DNA from: Bog-473 sp963756025
Lineage (GTDB): Bacteria > Actinomycetota > Acidimicrobiia > Acidimicrobiales > RAAP-2
Assembly (NCBI GenBank): GCA_963756025.1
Contig: CAVWMF010000005.1
Location: forward strand, 310,001-374,000
Direction of reading: 5' to 3'
DNA length: 64,000 bases
Positions 54,032 through 62,872 of this stretch are shown here, one piece after another. How positions within the stretch are numbered: position 1 is the stretch's first letter; each line of letters begins with the position of its first letter. The notes beneath the pieces were generated by a model. It worked only from the letters and a program-made list of their open reading frames with translations. It had not been told where the DNA came from and searched no databases. The translations under genes were made by a program, and so were the position numbers.

Positions 54032-54100
54032 CTGTCAGTTGTTTCGATCGTCTGTAGGCGAACGGCACCCGGGAGGGGCTGGAACGCCGAAGGGGGTTTC

Positions 54101-54908
54101 GTGCAATCCATCCGTATCATCGGCCCCGGGCGGGCCGGAACGTCACTGGCTGCAGCGCTCTCGGTGCTCGGTTGGGATGTCGTCGGATTCCTCGGTCGCC
54201 ACAATGACCTGACAGGCGCTGCCTCGGGTGTCGATGTCCTGGTCATCGCCACCCCCGACGACGTCGTCGCCGGCGTCGCCGCCTCGGTGGCCCCCCACCC
54301 GGGGACGACGGTCATGCACCTGTCGGGCTCTCTCGGGCTGGAGGCGCTGGCGCCGCACCCGCTCCGGGCCGCCCTCCACCCGCTGGTCCCGCTGCCCAAC
54401 GCCGTCGTGGGGGCCACCCGCCTGGCCTCGGGTGTCACCTTCGCCGTGAGCGGCGAGCCCGTGGCCCGGCAGATCGCGCTCGTCGCTGGGTGGGCGGGTG
54501 GTCGAGGTCGATGACGTCGATCGCGCCACCTACCACGCCGCGGCCTGCATCGCCGCCAACCACGTGGTCGCCCTCCTGGGCCAGGTCGAGCGGGTGGCGG
54601 CCGCCGCCGGTCTCGATCTCGAGGCATTCCTGCCCCTGACCAGAGCGGCGGTGGACGACGTGGCGGCGCTCGGGCCGCGACGGGCCCTGACCGGGCCGGC
54701 GATGCGAGGTGACTGGGACACGCTGAGCCGGCATCTTGATGCACTCCCGGCCCGGGAGCGGGCTGGGTACCAGGCGGGCGCCGCCCTGGCGACGCAGTTG
54801 GCAACGACGGAGTTGCCGGCGACGCCCCCGCCCCCCGCTCCAGTGCCCGTATCAGCCGTGTCCACCCGCACGGGAGCTGCCGCCCCCGTCGTCCCGGCGG
54901 CGGTCTGA
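54101..54908 (+). CDS. Rossmann-like DUF2520 protein, one apparent +1 base
   Basis: Conserved in actinobacteria before panC-panD; a dehydrogenase-like protein with an NADP-type loop IRIIGPGRAGTSLAAAL, a VLVIATPDD motif, and a C-terminal DUF2520 helix domain. The first frame (GTG 54101) ends at 54514. The second resumes at about 54492 with VVEVDDVDRATYHAAACIAA and runs to 54908. Removing one base in 54480-54495 joins them into 268 residues. A GAAGGGGG stretch precedes the GTG. The product is probably a reductase; pantothenate link is by position only. Confidence 0.72.
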
Positions 54909-54911
54909 GCC

Positions 54912-55820
54912 GTGCGGATCGTCGAGACCGTGGCCGAATGCCGCGAACTGCTGCAGCGGGCCCGTGCCACCGGCCGTACCGTCGGGCTGGTCCCGACCAT
55001 GGGCGCCCTGCATGCGGGTCATGTCTCCCTCATGACCAGGGCCCGGGACGAGAACGACGTCGTCGCCGTCAGCATCTTCGTCAACCCCCTCCAGTTCGGC
55101 GACCCCGAGGACATCGCGCACTACCCCCGTACCCTGGACTGGGACACGGAGGTGTGCGCCGAGGCGGGCGTCGACGTGGTGTTCGCCCCCTCCGTACGCG
55201 AGATGTACCCGCACTGGCCGACGCCCGTCGCCACCACGGTCTCGGTCGTCGGCGTCAGCGAAGGCTGGGAAGGGGCGTCGCGGCCCGGTCACTTCGACGG
55301 CGTCGCCACCGTCGTCACCAAGCTCTTCGCCATCGCCGGGCCCTGCCGGGCCTACTTCGGCGAGAAGGACTTCCAGCAGTTGGCCGTCGTACGCCAGATG
55401 GTGGCCGACCTGTCCCTCCCGATCGACGTGGTGGGGTGCCCGATCGTGCGCGAACGCGACGGCCTCGCTCTCTCCAGTCGCAACGTCCGCCTCTCGCCCG
55501 AGGAGCGCCGCGCCGCCGTGGTCCTTTCGCAGGCTCTGGCCGAGGGGCGGGCCCTGCTCGAACAGGGCGTCGAGTACTCCTCGAGCGTGGCCGAGGCGAT
55601 GCGCCTCGTCGTGGCGCGCGAGCCGCTGGTGCGGCTGGACTATGCGGTGGCGGTGGGTCACCAGGACCTGGTGGCGCGCGAGGTCATCGAGGACCCGGCG
55701 TCCCTGCGACTGCTCATCGCGGCCGAGGTGGGACCGGTCCGCCTCATTGACAACTGTGCCGGGTCGACCAGTCGCGGAGCCGGTCGGGACGCCGCACGCC
55801 ACCTGGAACGGATCGCTTGA
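54912..55820 (+). CDS. panC: Pantothenate synthetase
   Basis: Joins pantoate and beta-alanine with ATP. Motifs: GLVPTMGALHAGHVSLM (HIGH-like), VSIFVNPLQFG, RPGHFDGVATVV, YFGEKDFQQ and ALSSRNVRLSPEER. 302 residues. GTG 54912 starts three bases after the DUF2520 stop and the panD gene follows by three bases. Confidence 0.96.
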   Translation: MRIVETVAECRELLQRARATGRTVGLVPTMGALHAGHVSLMTRARDENDVVAVSIFVNPLQFGDPEDIAHYPRTLDWDTEVCAEAGVDVVFAPSVREMYPHWPTPVATTVSVVGVSEGWEGASRPGHFDGVATVVTKLFAIAGPCRAYFGEKDFQQLAVVRQMVADLSLPIDVVGCPIVRERDGLALSSRNVRLSPEERRAAVVLSQALAEGRALLEQGVEYSSSVAEAMRLVVAREPLVRLDYAVAVGHQDLVAREVIEDPASLRLLIAAEVGPVRLIDNCAGSTSRGAGRDAARHLERIA

Positions 55821-55823
55821 CCG

Positions 55824-56216
55824 GTGCGGCGCCGCATGATGAAGTCGAAGATCCACCGGGCGACCGTGACCGGGGCGAACCTCAACTACGTGGGCTCAGT
55901 GAGCATCGACACCGAGTTGATGGCGCTGGCCGACATCCTCCCCTACGAGCAGGTGGCCGTCCTCGATATCGACAACGGGGCCCGCTTCGAGACCTACGCC
56001 ATCGAAGGCGAGCGGGGCCAGATCTGCCTCAACGGCGCCGCCGCACGGCTGGTCTCCCCGGGGGACAAGGTCATCCTGATCACCTATGCCGAGTACGAGC
56101 GGGAAGAGCTGTCGACCTACGTCCCGCGGGTCGTGCACGTCGACGGGCGGAATCGGGTCATCGATGCGGCATCGGCCCTCCTCGACACCGAGCTCAGCCT
56201 GACCGAACCGGCGTGA
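55824..56216 (+). CDS. panD: Aspartate 1-decarboxylase
   Basis: Makes beta-alanine from aspartate. The proenzyme cuts itself at GS in LNYVGSVSID to give the pyruvoyl group. The N-terminal MMKSKIHRATVTGANLNYVG is typical. 130 residues from GTG 55824; ATG 55836 or 55839 would also fit the family. Ends GTGA-overlapped with nadB. PanD supplies PanC directly. Confidence 0.95.
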   Translation: MRRRMMKSKIHRATVTGANLNYVGSVSIDTELMALADILPYEQVAVLDIDNGARFETYAIEGERGQICLNGAAARLVSPGDKVILITYAEYEREELSTYVPRVVHVDGRNRVIDAASALLDTELSLTEPA

Positions 56217-57909
56217 GCACACCAGTGCGGCCGGGACCGTTCAAGGTCCTGGTCCTCGGGAGCGGCGTGGCCGGCCTCTCGGCCGCGGTCCGGCTGGCCG
56301 GACCGGCACCACACGGCGGGCCGTCGCCCTCACTCGGTGTGCTGACCAAGGGCGTGCTCTCCCAATCGGCGACCCGATGGGCCCAAGGCGGTGTGGCCGC
56401 GGTGCTCGGAGGCGACGAGGACTCGACAGATCTGCATCTTGCGGACACCCTGGCTGCGGGCGCGGATCTGTGCGACGAGGAGGCGGTGCGGATCCTCGTC
56501 GATGAAGGACCGGCCCGCGTCCACGAGCTGATCACGCTCGGGGTGGAGTTCGACCGGGAGTCCACGCGGGCTGTTGGCCCTGGCCCGGGAAGGTGGGCAC
56601 TCGCGCCCGCGCGTCGTCCACGCCGGTGGCGCTGCCACGGGCGCCGAGGTGGAGCGAGCCCTGGTCGACGCCACGTACCGCACCGCGAGCGCCGTGCTGG
56701 AAGGATGGTTCGCCCTCGATCTCCTCATCGAGGGCGGGCGTTGTGTGGGGGTGACGGCACTGCCCCCGCAGGGTCCTGCGGTGGAGGTCCGGGCCGAGCA
56801 CGTCGTGCTGGCCACGGGCGGGGCGGGTCAGCTCTTCTCGGTCACCACCAACCCGCCCGAGTCGACCGGGGACGGCGTGGCCATGGCACTGCGCGCCGGC
56901 GTGCCGACGGCGGACGTCGAGTTCGTGCAGTTCCACCCGACGGCGCTGCACCATCCGGCCATGCCGCGTCCGCTGCTCTCGGAGGCGCTGCGCGGGCACG
57001 GGGCGTTGTTGCGCGACGACGCGGGCGACCGGTTCGTCGACGAGTTGGCCCCGCGAGATGTGGTGAGCCGGGCCATGGCGGCCCGCATGGCCGCAGCAGG
57101 GCACCGATCATCTGTGGCTGGACGCCACCGGCCTGGAGCGCTTCCCTCAGCGTTTCCCGACCATTGCGGCGTCGCTGACGTCCATCGGGCTCGACCCCGA
57201 GACCGATTGGCTCCCGATCGCTCCGGCGGCCCATCACCTCTCGGGGGGCGTGGTGACCGACCTGTGGGGTGCGACGGCGTTGCCCGGCTTGTGGGCCGTG
57301 GGCGAGGTGGCGTGCACGGGCGTGCACGGGGCCAACCGTTTGGCCTCGAACTCGTTGCTCGAAGGCATGGTGTTCGGCGCCCGCCTGGCTGAGCGGATCG
57401 CCGCGGACTACTCGGGTCCCGAGCCCAGCGGGGCCCTGCGGGCGGTGCTCGGCGCTGCTCCCCTCGACGGCATCGGGTGCGTCGAGTTGTCCGGTTCACC
57501 GCGCTCGTGGCCGCCGGCTGACACGGGGACGATGCCCGACGTGGCCAAGTTGCGCGACTCGCTGCAGCGGACGATGACCGGCGGCGCCGGTGTGGTGCGC
57601 AGCGCTCAGTCCTTGGCGGAGGCGGCCGAAGGCGTCGCCGACGTGGCTGCCGCCCTGGGTGACCGCACGGCTTCGGTGGCGGCCGGCGAGCTGGGCAACC
57701 TCCTGCAACTGGCCGACGCCCTCCTGCTCTCGGCGCGTGCACGTACCGAGAGCAGGGGCGCCCACTCCCGCAGCGACTATCCGGACACCGAGCCGCGCTG
57801 GCGCCTCCGTCAGGTGCACGGCGCGCCGCCGATGCGCGATGAGGCACGCGGGCTCGGCCCGTCCCGGGTCCGCGATGAGGCGAGTGTGGCCGGCGCGACG
57901 GGGCAGTGA
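56213..57909 (+). CDS. nadB: L-aspartate oxidase, two apparent +1 bases
   Basis: FAD enzyme making iminoaspartate for NAD. The Rossmann loop VLVLGSGVAGLSAAV opens the protein from GTG 56213; QSATRWAQGGVAAV is the second FAD motif. An extra base at about 56566-56570 moves it to a frame with ALAREGGHSRPRVVHAGG and VLATGGAGQLFSV. A second near 57090-57100 leads to DHLWLDATGLERFPQRFP and the ending ANRLASNSLLEGMVFGARLA. Removing both gives 564 residues with no gap. The GTGA overlaps on both sides are kept, which argues the gene is intact and the shifts are sequence errors. Confidence 0.85.
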
Positions 57910-58798
57910 CTCCGGAGCCGCCTTCCCACCCGGGCCCCGATCCGGTCGTCACCGACGCCGTGGCACGCGCCCTGGCGGAGGACCTGCTGGCCGACGGGGA
58001 CATCACCACCGCGCTGGTGCCCGAGGCCGCCACGGCACACGTGGCGTTGCGGGCCCGCCAGGCCGGAGTGCTTGGCCGGGCGGGCCTGTGTCACCGAGAC
58101 GTTCCGCCAGCTCGATCCCGATCTGCCCCTGATCTGGTATCTCGGCGACGGCAGCGTGCTGGTCCCGGGGCAGACCATCATGGAGGTCACCGGCCCGCTG
58201 CGGCCGATCCTCACGGCGGAACGCACCGCGCTCAATTTCCTCGGCCGTCTCTCCGGTGTCGCCACCTTGACTGCGCAGTACGTCGCCGCGGCGCATGCCC
58301 GCAATCCGGCGGTCGAAGTGCTCGATACGCGCAAGACCACGCCGGGGCTGCGGGCCCTCGAGAAGGCGGCGGTCCAGGCCGGCGGGGGCGTCAACCACCG
58401 ATCGAGCCTTTCCGAAGCCGTGCTGGTCAAGGACAACCACCTGGCCGGGGTCACCATCACCGAAGCGGTCGCACGGGCGCGGGCCATGTGGCCGGGCCGC
58501 CTGGTGCAGATCGAGTGCGACACCCTCGAACAGGTCGTCGAGGCGGCGCGGGCGGGCTCCGACGCCGTCCTGCTCGACAACATGGACCCGGAGACGGTCG
58601 CACGGGCGATCGAGGTGGCGCACGCCGAGGCGCGTGGGCCGATTTTGACAGAAGTCTCGGGAGGGGTGACGCTGCAGCTCGATTGGTGACTATGCCGCGG
58701 TCGGGCCGGACCGGATATCGGTCGGTGCACTGACGCACTCGGCGACGGTGCTCGACCTGGGACTCGATCTCATCTGGCGTCGCACCGAGGGGGGCTGA
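57906..58798 (+). CDS. nadC: Nicotinate-nucleotide pyrophosphorylase, two apparent +1 bases
   Basis: Quinolinate phosphoribosyltransferase, third step of NAD synthesis. From GTG 57906 the first frame has ALAEDLLADGDITTALV. An extra T at about 58060 (CTTGG) shifts the frame to AGRACVTETFRQLD and LNFLGRLSGVATLT, DTRKTTPGLRALEK, NHRSSLSEAVLVKDNHL. A second extra T at 58683-58684 leads to YAAVGPDRISVGALTHSA, the normal end. Removing both gives 296 residues, the family's length. Between nadB and coaX. Confidence 0.88.
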
Positions 58799-58800
58799 CC

Positions 58801-59661
58801 GTGCTGTTGGTAATCGACGTGGGGAACACCGAGACGGTGATCGGGCTGTACTCGCTGTCCGAAGCCGATTCGGCCTCGGAGCCCGAGGAGAGCGTCGGTG
58901 TGGGCATCGGCACCGAGACCGATCCCAACGCGCCCCGCGGGCTGACGCACCACTGGAGGCTCTCGACGGTGCCCACGCGGACCCCCGACGAGCACGCCGT
59001 CCTGCTCACGCAGCTGCTCGACCTCGAAGGGCTCGACATCGCGAGCTCGGTCACCGGCATCGCCGTGAGCTCTTCGGTGCCCAACGTGACCGGCGAGCTT
59101 CGGCAGATGGCCAGTCGCTGGTTCGAGCAGGTGCCGTGTGTCGTGTTGGGGCCCGGGACCAAGAGCGGCATGCCCATCCTGTACGACAACCCCAAAGAGG
59201 TGGGTGCCGACCGGGTGGCCAACGCCGTCGGGGCCTACGACCTTTACGGCGGCCCCTGCGTGGTGATCGACATGGGGACCGCCACCACGGTCGAGGCCAT
59301 CAGCGCCGCCGGCGAGTACCTCGGAGGCGCCATCACCCCGGGCGTGGCCATCAGCCTCGAGGCGTTGTACCAGCACGCCGCCGCATTGCGCCGGGTGGAG
59401 CTGGTCGAGCCCCGCCACGTCATCGGGCGTTCGACCGTGGAGTCGATCGAGTCGGGGACGCTCTACGGGTTCGCGGCGCAGGTCGACGGGTTGGCGCGGC
59501 GCTTCATGCAGGAGCTCGGCCCGTCCACCGTCGTCGCCACCGGCGGCCTCAGTTCGCTCATCGCGCCACATTCGGACACCATTGAGCACGTGGAACCCTG
59601 GCTGACCCTGCACGGACTGCGCATCGTCTACGAGCGCAACGTGTCGGACGGCAACAAGTGA
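58801..59661 (+). CDS. coaX: Type III pantothenate kinase
   Basis: First step of CoA synthesis from pantothenate. ASKHA motifs: LLVIDVGNTETVIGLY (phosphate 1), VIDMGTATTVEAI (phosphate 2), GGAITPGVAISLEALYQHAA and VVATGGLS. An insertion near residues 22-48 is acidic and unusual but in frame. 286 residues. GTG 58801; ends GTGA-overlapped with lysS. Its substrate is made by panC and panD three genes upstream. Confidence 0.93.
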   Translation: MLLVIDVGNTETVIGLYSLSEADSASEPEESVGVGIGTETDPNAPRGLTHHWRLSTVPTRTPDEHAVLLTQLLDLEGLDIASSVTGIAVSSSVPNVTGELRQMASRWFEQVPCVVLGPGTKSGMPILYDNPKEVGADRVANAVGAYDLYGGPCVVIDMGTATTVEAISAAGEYLGGAITPGVAISLEALYQHAAALRRVELVEPRHVIGRSTVESIESGTLYGFAAQVDGLARRFMQELGPSTVVATGGLSSLIAPHSDTIEHVEPWLTLHGLRIVYERNVSDGNK

Positions 59662-61121
59662 GCGGTCCGGCCGGTGTGGCCGGAGACGGCGGTCCGGCCG
59701 GCGCCGGCAGTGAGATCCCGTATCGCTTCGCCCGTACCCACAGCGCGGCGGAGGTCGTCGAGGGTTGGTCGCAGCTCGCGGATGGCGAGGAGTCGGGGGA
59801 GACCGTTGCCGTCGCCGGGCGCCTGATGCTCCTGCGGCCCCAGGGCAAGCTTGCGTTCGGCGAGCTCCGCGATGCCTCCGGTTCGGTCCAGCTCTTCGCG
59901 CTGGCCGCGGTGACGGCGGCGTTCGACGAGTTCATCCGGCTCAACCTCGGTGACTGGATCGGCGCCCGCGGCGAGGTCGTGCGCACGAGGCGGGGCGAGC
60001 TCTCGGTCAAGGTGACCGGCTGGGAGTTGCTGGCCCAGGCTCGCCGCAACTTCGGCGACAAGTGGCACGGTGTGTCCGACGTCGAGACCAGGTACCGCCA
60101 GCGCGAAGTCGACCTGTGGGCCAACGAGCGGACACGGCAGCTCCTCACGTTGCGCAGCGACGTGGTGCAGGCGATGCGCCAACGGTTGTGGGCCCAGGGC
60201 TTCGTCGAGGTGGAGACGCCCATCCTGCATCCGATCGCCGGCGGGGCGACGGCGCGACCCTTCATCACGCATCACAACACGTTGGACATCGACCTGTATC
60301 TCAGGGTGGCGCCGGAGCTGTACCTCAAGCGACTCGTCGTCGGCGGCTTCGACAAGGTGTTCGAGATCGGCCGCAGCTTTCGCAACGAGGGGATCTCGCC
60401 GCGCCACAATCCGGAGTTCACGACGCTCGAGCTCTACCAGGCCTACGCGGACTACAACGACACGATGGTCGTCTTCGAGGAGTTGGTGGCCGGCGTCGCA
60501 CACGATCTTCTGGGCACGACCGTGTTGTCGTACGGCGGGCGCGAGCTCGACCTCACGCCGCCGTGGCGGCGCGCCACGTTGTCCGAGTTGATCACCGAGG
60601 CCACCGGGTACTCGCTTACCGTGCGCAGCCCGCGCGACGAACTGGTGAAGGTGGCGACCGAAGTCGGCATCGCCGTGGCTGACGACTGGGGCCCGGGAAA
60701 GATCCTCCTGGAGATCTACGAGAAGACCACGGAAGCCGAGCTCTGGGGGCCGGTCTTCGTCATCGACTACCCGGCCGAGGTGTCACCGCTGGCCCGCCGC
60801 CATCGCGACGGTCCCGATCTGGTGGAGCGCTACGAGCCGGTGGTGGCGGGGCGCGAGCTCGGCAACGGCTTCAGCGAGCTCATCGATCCCGACGATCAAC
60901 GGGCCCGCTTCATGGAGCAGGCGGCGCGGCATGCCGCCGGTGACGAGGAAGAGGTGGCCGAGGTCGACGAGGAGTATCTACGTGCCCTCGAGTACGGCCT
61001 GCCTCCCACATCGGGCTTCGGCCTCGGTGTGGATCGCCTGCTCATGCTGCTGGGCGACGTCACGAACATCCGCGAGGTGATCGCCTTCCCGACGCTGCGC
61101 CCCGAGGCGCCGCGGCCCTGA
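59658..61121 (+). CDS. lysS: Lysyl-tRNA synthetase, class II
   Basis: Charges tRNA-Lys. The anticodon-binding OB domain spans about 45-150 (VAVAGRLMLLRPQGKLAF). Class II motif 1 is near RQRLWAQGFVEVETPIL, motif 2 FEIGRSFRNEGISPRHNPEFT, and motif 3 GFGLGVDRLLMLL. 487 residues. GTG 59658 overlaps the coaX stop. The stop is inside an intrinsic terminator hairpin. Confidence 0.95.
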   Translation: MSGPAGVAGDGGPAGAGSEIPYRFARTHSAAEVVEGWSQLADGEESGETVAVAGRLMLLRPQGKLAFGELRDASGSVQLFALAAVTAAFDEFIRLNLGDWIGARGEVVRTRRGELSVKVTGWELLAQARRNFGDKWHGVSDVETRYRQREVDLWANERTRQLLTLRSDVVQAMRQRLWAQGFVEVETPILHPIAGGATARPFITHHNTLDIDLYLRVAPELYLKRLVVGGFDKVFEIGRSFRNEGISPRHNPEFTTLELYQAYADYNDTMVVFEELVAGVAHDLLGTTVLSYGGRELDLTPPWRRATLSELITEATGYSLTVRSPRDELVKVATEVGIAVADDWGPGKILLEIYEKTTEAELWGPVFVIDYPAEVSPLARRHRDGPDLVERYEPVVAGRELGNGFSELIDPDDQRARFMEQAARHAAGDEEEVAEVDEEYLRALEYGLPPTSGFGLGVDRLLMLLGDVTNIREVIAFPTLRPEAPRP

Positions 61122-61147
61122 GGCCCTGAGGCCGCTGACGCTTTTTT
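61112..61147 (+). terminator. Intrinsic terminator after lysS
   Basis: GCGGCC (61112-61117) and GGCCGC (61130-61135) form a perfect 6-bp stem with a 12-base loop, followed within seven bases by a run of six T (61142-61147). It overlaps the lysS stop codon and ends the long pan-nad-coaX-lysS unit. Confidence 0.7.
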
Positions 61148-61164
61148 GCACCATGACATTCTCC

Positions 61165-61182
61165 TCACAGCTTCCTCACATT
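61165..61182. promoter_or_regulatory. PhoP-box-like direct repeat
   Basis: TCACAGC-N4-TCACATT, 11-bp period, upstream of the secreted Lys/Ala-rich gene (ATG 61268). It matches the direct-repeat form bound by the OmpR-family regulator PhoP of Mycobacterium (TCACAGC-N4-TCACAGC) except at the last two bases. Confidence 0.5.
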
Positions 61183-61234
61183 TGCGCTGCACAGTGAGGG
61201 TGAGCGAGTTCCACACCGGACTCCGCGAACAGAA

Positions 61235-61248
61235 GTTACGAAAGTAAC
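61235..61248 (+). promoter_or_regulatory. GAAA-loop hairpin in 5' leader
   Basis: GTTAC-GAAA-GTAAC, a 5-bp stem with a GNRA tetraloop, 20 bases before the ATG at 61268 and directly before the GAGGAG ribosome site. It may stabilise or tune the message. Confidence 0.4.
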
Positions 61249-61267
61249 GGGAGTTGAGGAGAACATC

Positions 61268-61672
61268 ATGATGCGCAAACTCATTGCAGTGGCCGCAGTG
61301 TCGGGCTCGTTGGCCTTCGGCGCCGCCGGAATGATCGGGCTGTCCGGCGCTGCCGGTGCCGCGACCGTCGGATCGACCGCGGCGAACACACCGGCGACTG
61401 GCACACCGGCGACTGGCACACCGGCGACGCACGCTGCACGGTGTGCCAAGGCAGAGACCCTGGCGACGCGGATTCATGCCCGCGAGACCAAGGCGGCCGC
61501 GTGGCTCCCCAAGGCGCAGGCCCGCGAGGCCAAGGCGACTGCTGCCGGGCACACCAAGGTGGCAACGAGAATCTCCAACCGGATCACCCGCGTGGAGAAG
61601 TTGGAAGCCAAGGGCAACACGCTGCTGGCCAAGATCGCCGCCAAGTGCGGAAGTGCCACGAGCACTTCCTGA
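61268..61672 (+). CDS. Small secreted Lys/Ala-rich protein
   Basis: 134 residues: a signal peptide (LIAVAAVSGSLAFGAAGMIG), a short Thr/Pro/Ala linker with three TPATG-like repeats (from a 15-bp tandem repeat), and a basic helical domain of about 80 residues with Cys at each end (ARCAKAETLATRIHARE to AAKCGSATS). The two Cys could pair in the oxidising outside. No family recognised; similar short basic secreted proteins occur in actinobacteria. ATG 61268 (or 61271) follows GAGGAG. It has its own leader with a direct-repeat operator candidate. Confidence 0.65.
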   Translation: MMRKLIAVAAVSGSLAFGAAGMIGLSGAAGAATVGSTAANTPATGTPATGTPATHAARCAKAETLATRIHARETKAAAWLPKAQAREAKATAAGHTKVATRISNRITRVEKLEAKGNTLLAKIAAKCGSATSTS

Positions 61673-61673
61673 G

Positions 61674-61710
61674 CGAATTCCCCGAGGAATTCAGCGAACT
61701 ACTCGGGGAA
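61674..61710. terminator. Bidirectional hairpin between convergent genes
   Basis: ATTCCCCGAG (61676-61685) pairs with CTCGGGGAAT (61701-61710), ten perfect base pairs around a 15-base loop. A second arm GAATTCC/GGAATTC (61674-61691) is an alternative fold. It lies between the secreted peptide gene (+) and the polyprenyl synthase gene (-), both ending here. Confidence 0.65.
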
Positions 61711-61714
61711 TCAG

Positions 61715-62689
61715 CTAGCCGGGCAGGTCGGTGAGGAGCTCGGTGGCCAACTGGGTCAGGCCCTCTTGTAGGGCTTGGTTGGCGATACCCGACGTGGCGT
61801 CCCGGGCCCGGTCGACATAGGTGCGGGCTGCGTCCACCGCGACCGCAATGCCCGACGACGCGGCCACGATGGCGCACGCCTTCTCTCGCTCGGGTTGGCC
61901 CAGCGGTTGTCCCAGGAGCGCACGCAGGTCGGGCCCCGCATCGGGATCGGCCAGGGCCACCAGGGTCGGCAGGTTGTAGATGCCTTCGGCCAGGTCCTGC
62001 CCGGCGGGCTTGAGCAGCTCGCCGGCCGTGGCCGTGATGTCGAGGATGTCGTCGCGGATCTGGAACACCATGCCGAAGCAGTGGCCGTACTCGGTCAGGG
62101 CATCGACTTCGTGTGTCGGGCGGCCGCCGGTGAGCGCCCCGATCCGGCACGAGGTGGAAGTGAGGGCGGCTGTCTTCCCGGTGATCGCCCTGACGTAGTC
62201 CTCCCGGCTGCGGGTGATCTGGAAGGCGGAGCGGACCTCGGAGACCTGCCCCTGACAGAGGTTGGCCAGCGTTTCGGCGAGCAGCGCGGCGACCTCGACG
62301 CCCAAGCCGGCGGCGATCGCGGCCGATCGGGCCAACAGGTAGTCGCCGGCCACGATGGCGACCAAATTTCCGAAACGGCTGTTTACGCTCTCGACGTTGC
62401 GGCGGATCGTGGCCTCGTCGATCACGTCGTCGTGATAGAGCGAGGCCAGATGGACGAGTTCGACCGCCACGGCCCCCATGAGCTCGTCGTGGGTCGCGTC
62501 ACGCTCCCCACCGGTGGCCGCGGCGAGCGCCAGGAGGGGCCGAAGGCGTTTGCCACCTGCGGTGATGAGGTGTGTGGTCACCGAATCGAGGAAGCTGTCG
62601 CCCGTGACCACATTGGCGTTGAGCAGGGGTTCGACGCGCCGCAACCCCTCCTCCAGGAGGGGCAGGTCGAGGGCTTCCGACGCATTCAC
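61715..62689 (-). CDS. Trans-polyprenyl diphosphate synthase (quinone side chain type)
   Basis: Makes a long prenyl chain (heptaprenyl to decaprenyl) for menaquinone. First Asp-rich motif LYHDDVIDEATIRRN, second FQIRDDILDI, with HLASLYHDD and GKRLRPLLAL before them. GTG 62689 is used, as the extra N-terminal residues to 62824 have no family match. 324 residues, as for HepT/IspB. It is divergent from clpC. Confidence 0.9.
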   Translation of the reverse strand: MNASEALDLPLLEEGLRRVEPLLNANVVTGDSFLDSVTTHLITAGGKRLRPLLALAAATGGERDATHDELMGAVAVELVHLASLYHDDVIDEATIRRNVESVNSRFGNLVAIVAGDYLLARSAAIAAGLGVEVAALLAETLANLCQGQVSEVRSAFQITRSREDYVRAITGKTAALTSTSCRIGALTGGRPTHEVDALTEYGHCFGMVFQIRDDILDITATAGELLKPAGQDLAEGIYNLPTLVALADPDAGPDLRALLGQPLGQPEREKACAIVAASSGIAVAVDAARTYVDRARDATSGIANQALQEGLTQLATELLTDLPG

Positions 62690-62872
62690 TCCCCGTGACG
62701 ATAGGCGACAGCCGAACTGGTGTGACAGCCGAACGATCGGGCGCCGGTCCGGGGTCGCCTCCAGCCTGGTCCCCAATGCGTTCCCAATATGATCCCAACA
62801 TACGACCTGCCGCCGATTGGACAAGGGCCCGCAGGTACACTGAAGTACGAGTTAGAGAGAGAGGCGGTCAGG

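Noticed and set aside
55817..57178. A single 453-codon protein across panD and nadB
   Set aside because: Its first 130 codons are the wrong frame of panD and its end is the wrong frame of nadB; only the middle is NadB.
62817..62861. TTGGAC/TACACT promoter for clpC
   Set aside because: The spacing is about 13 bases and the boxes are weak.
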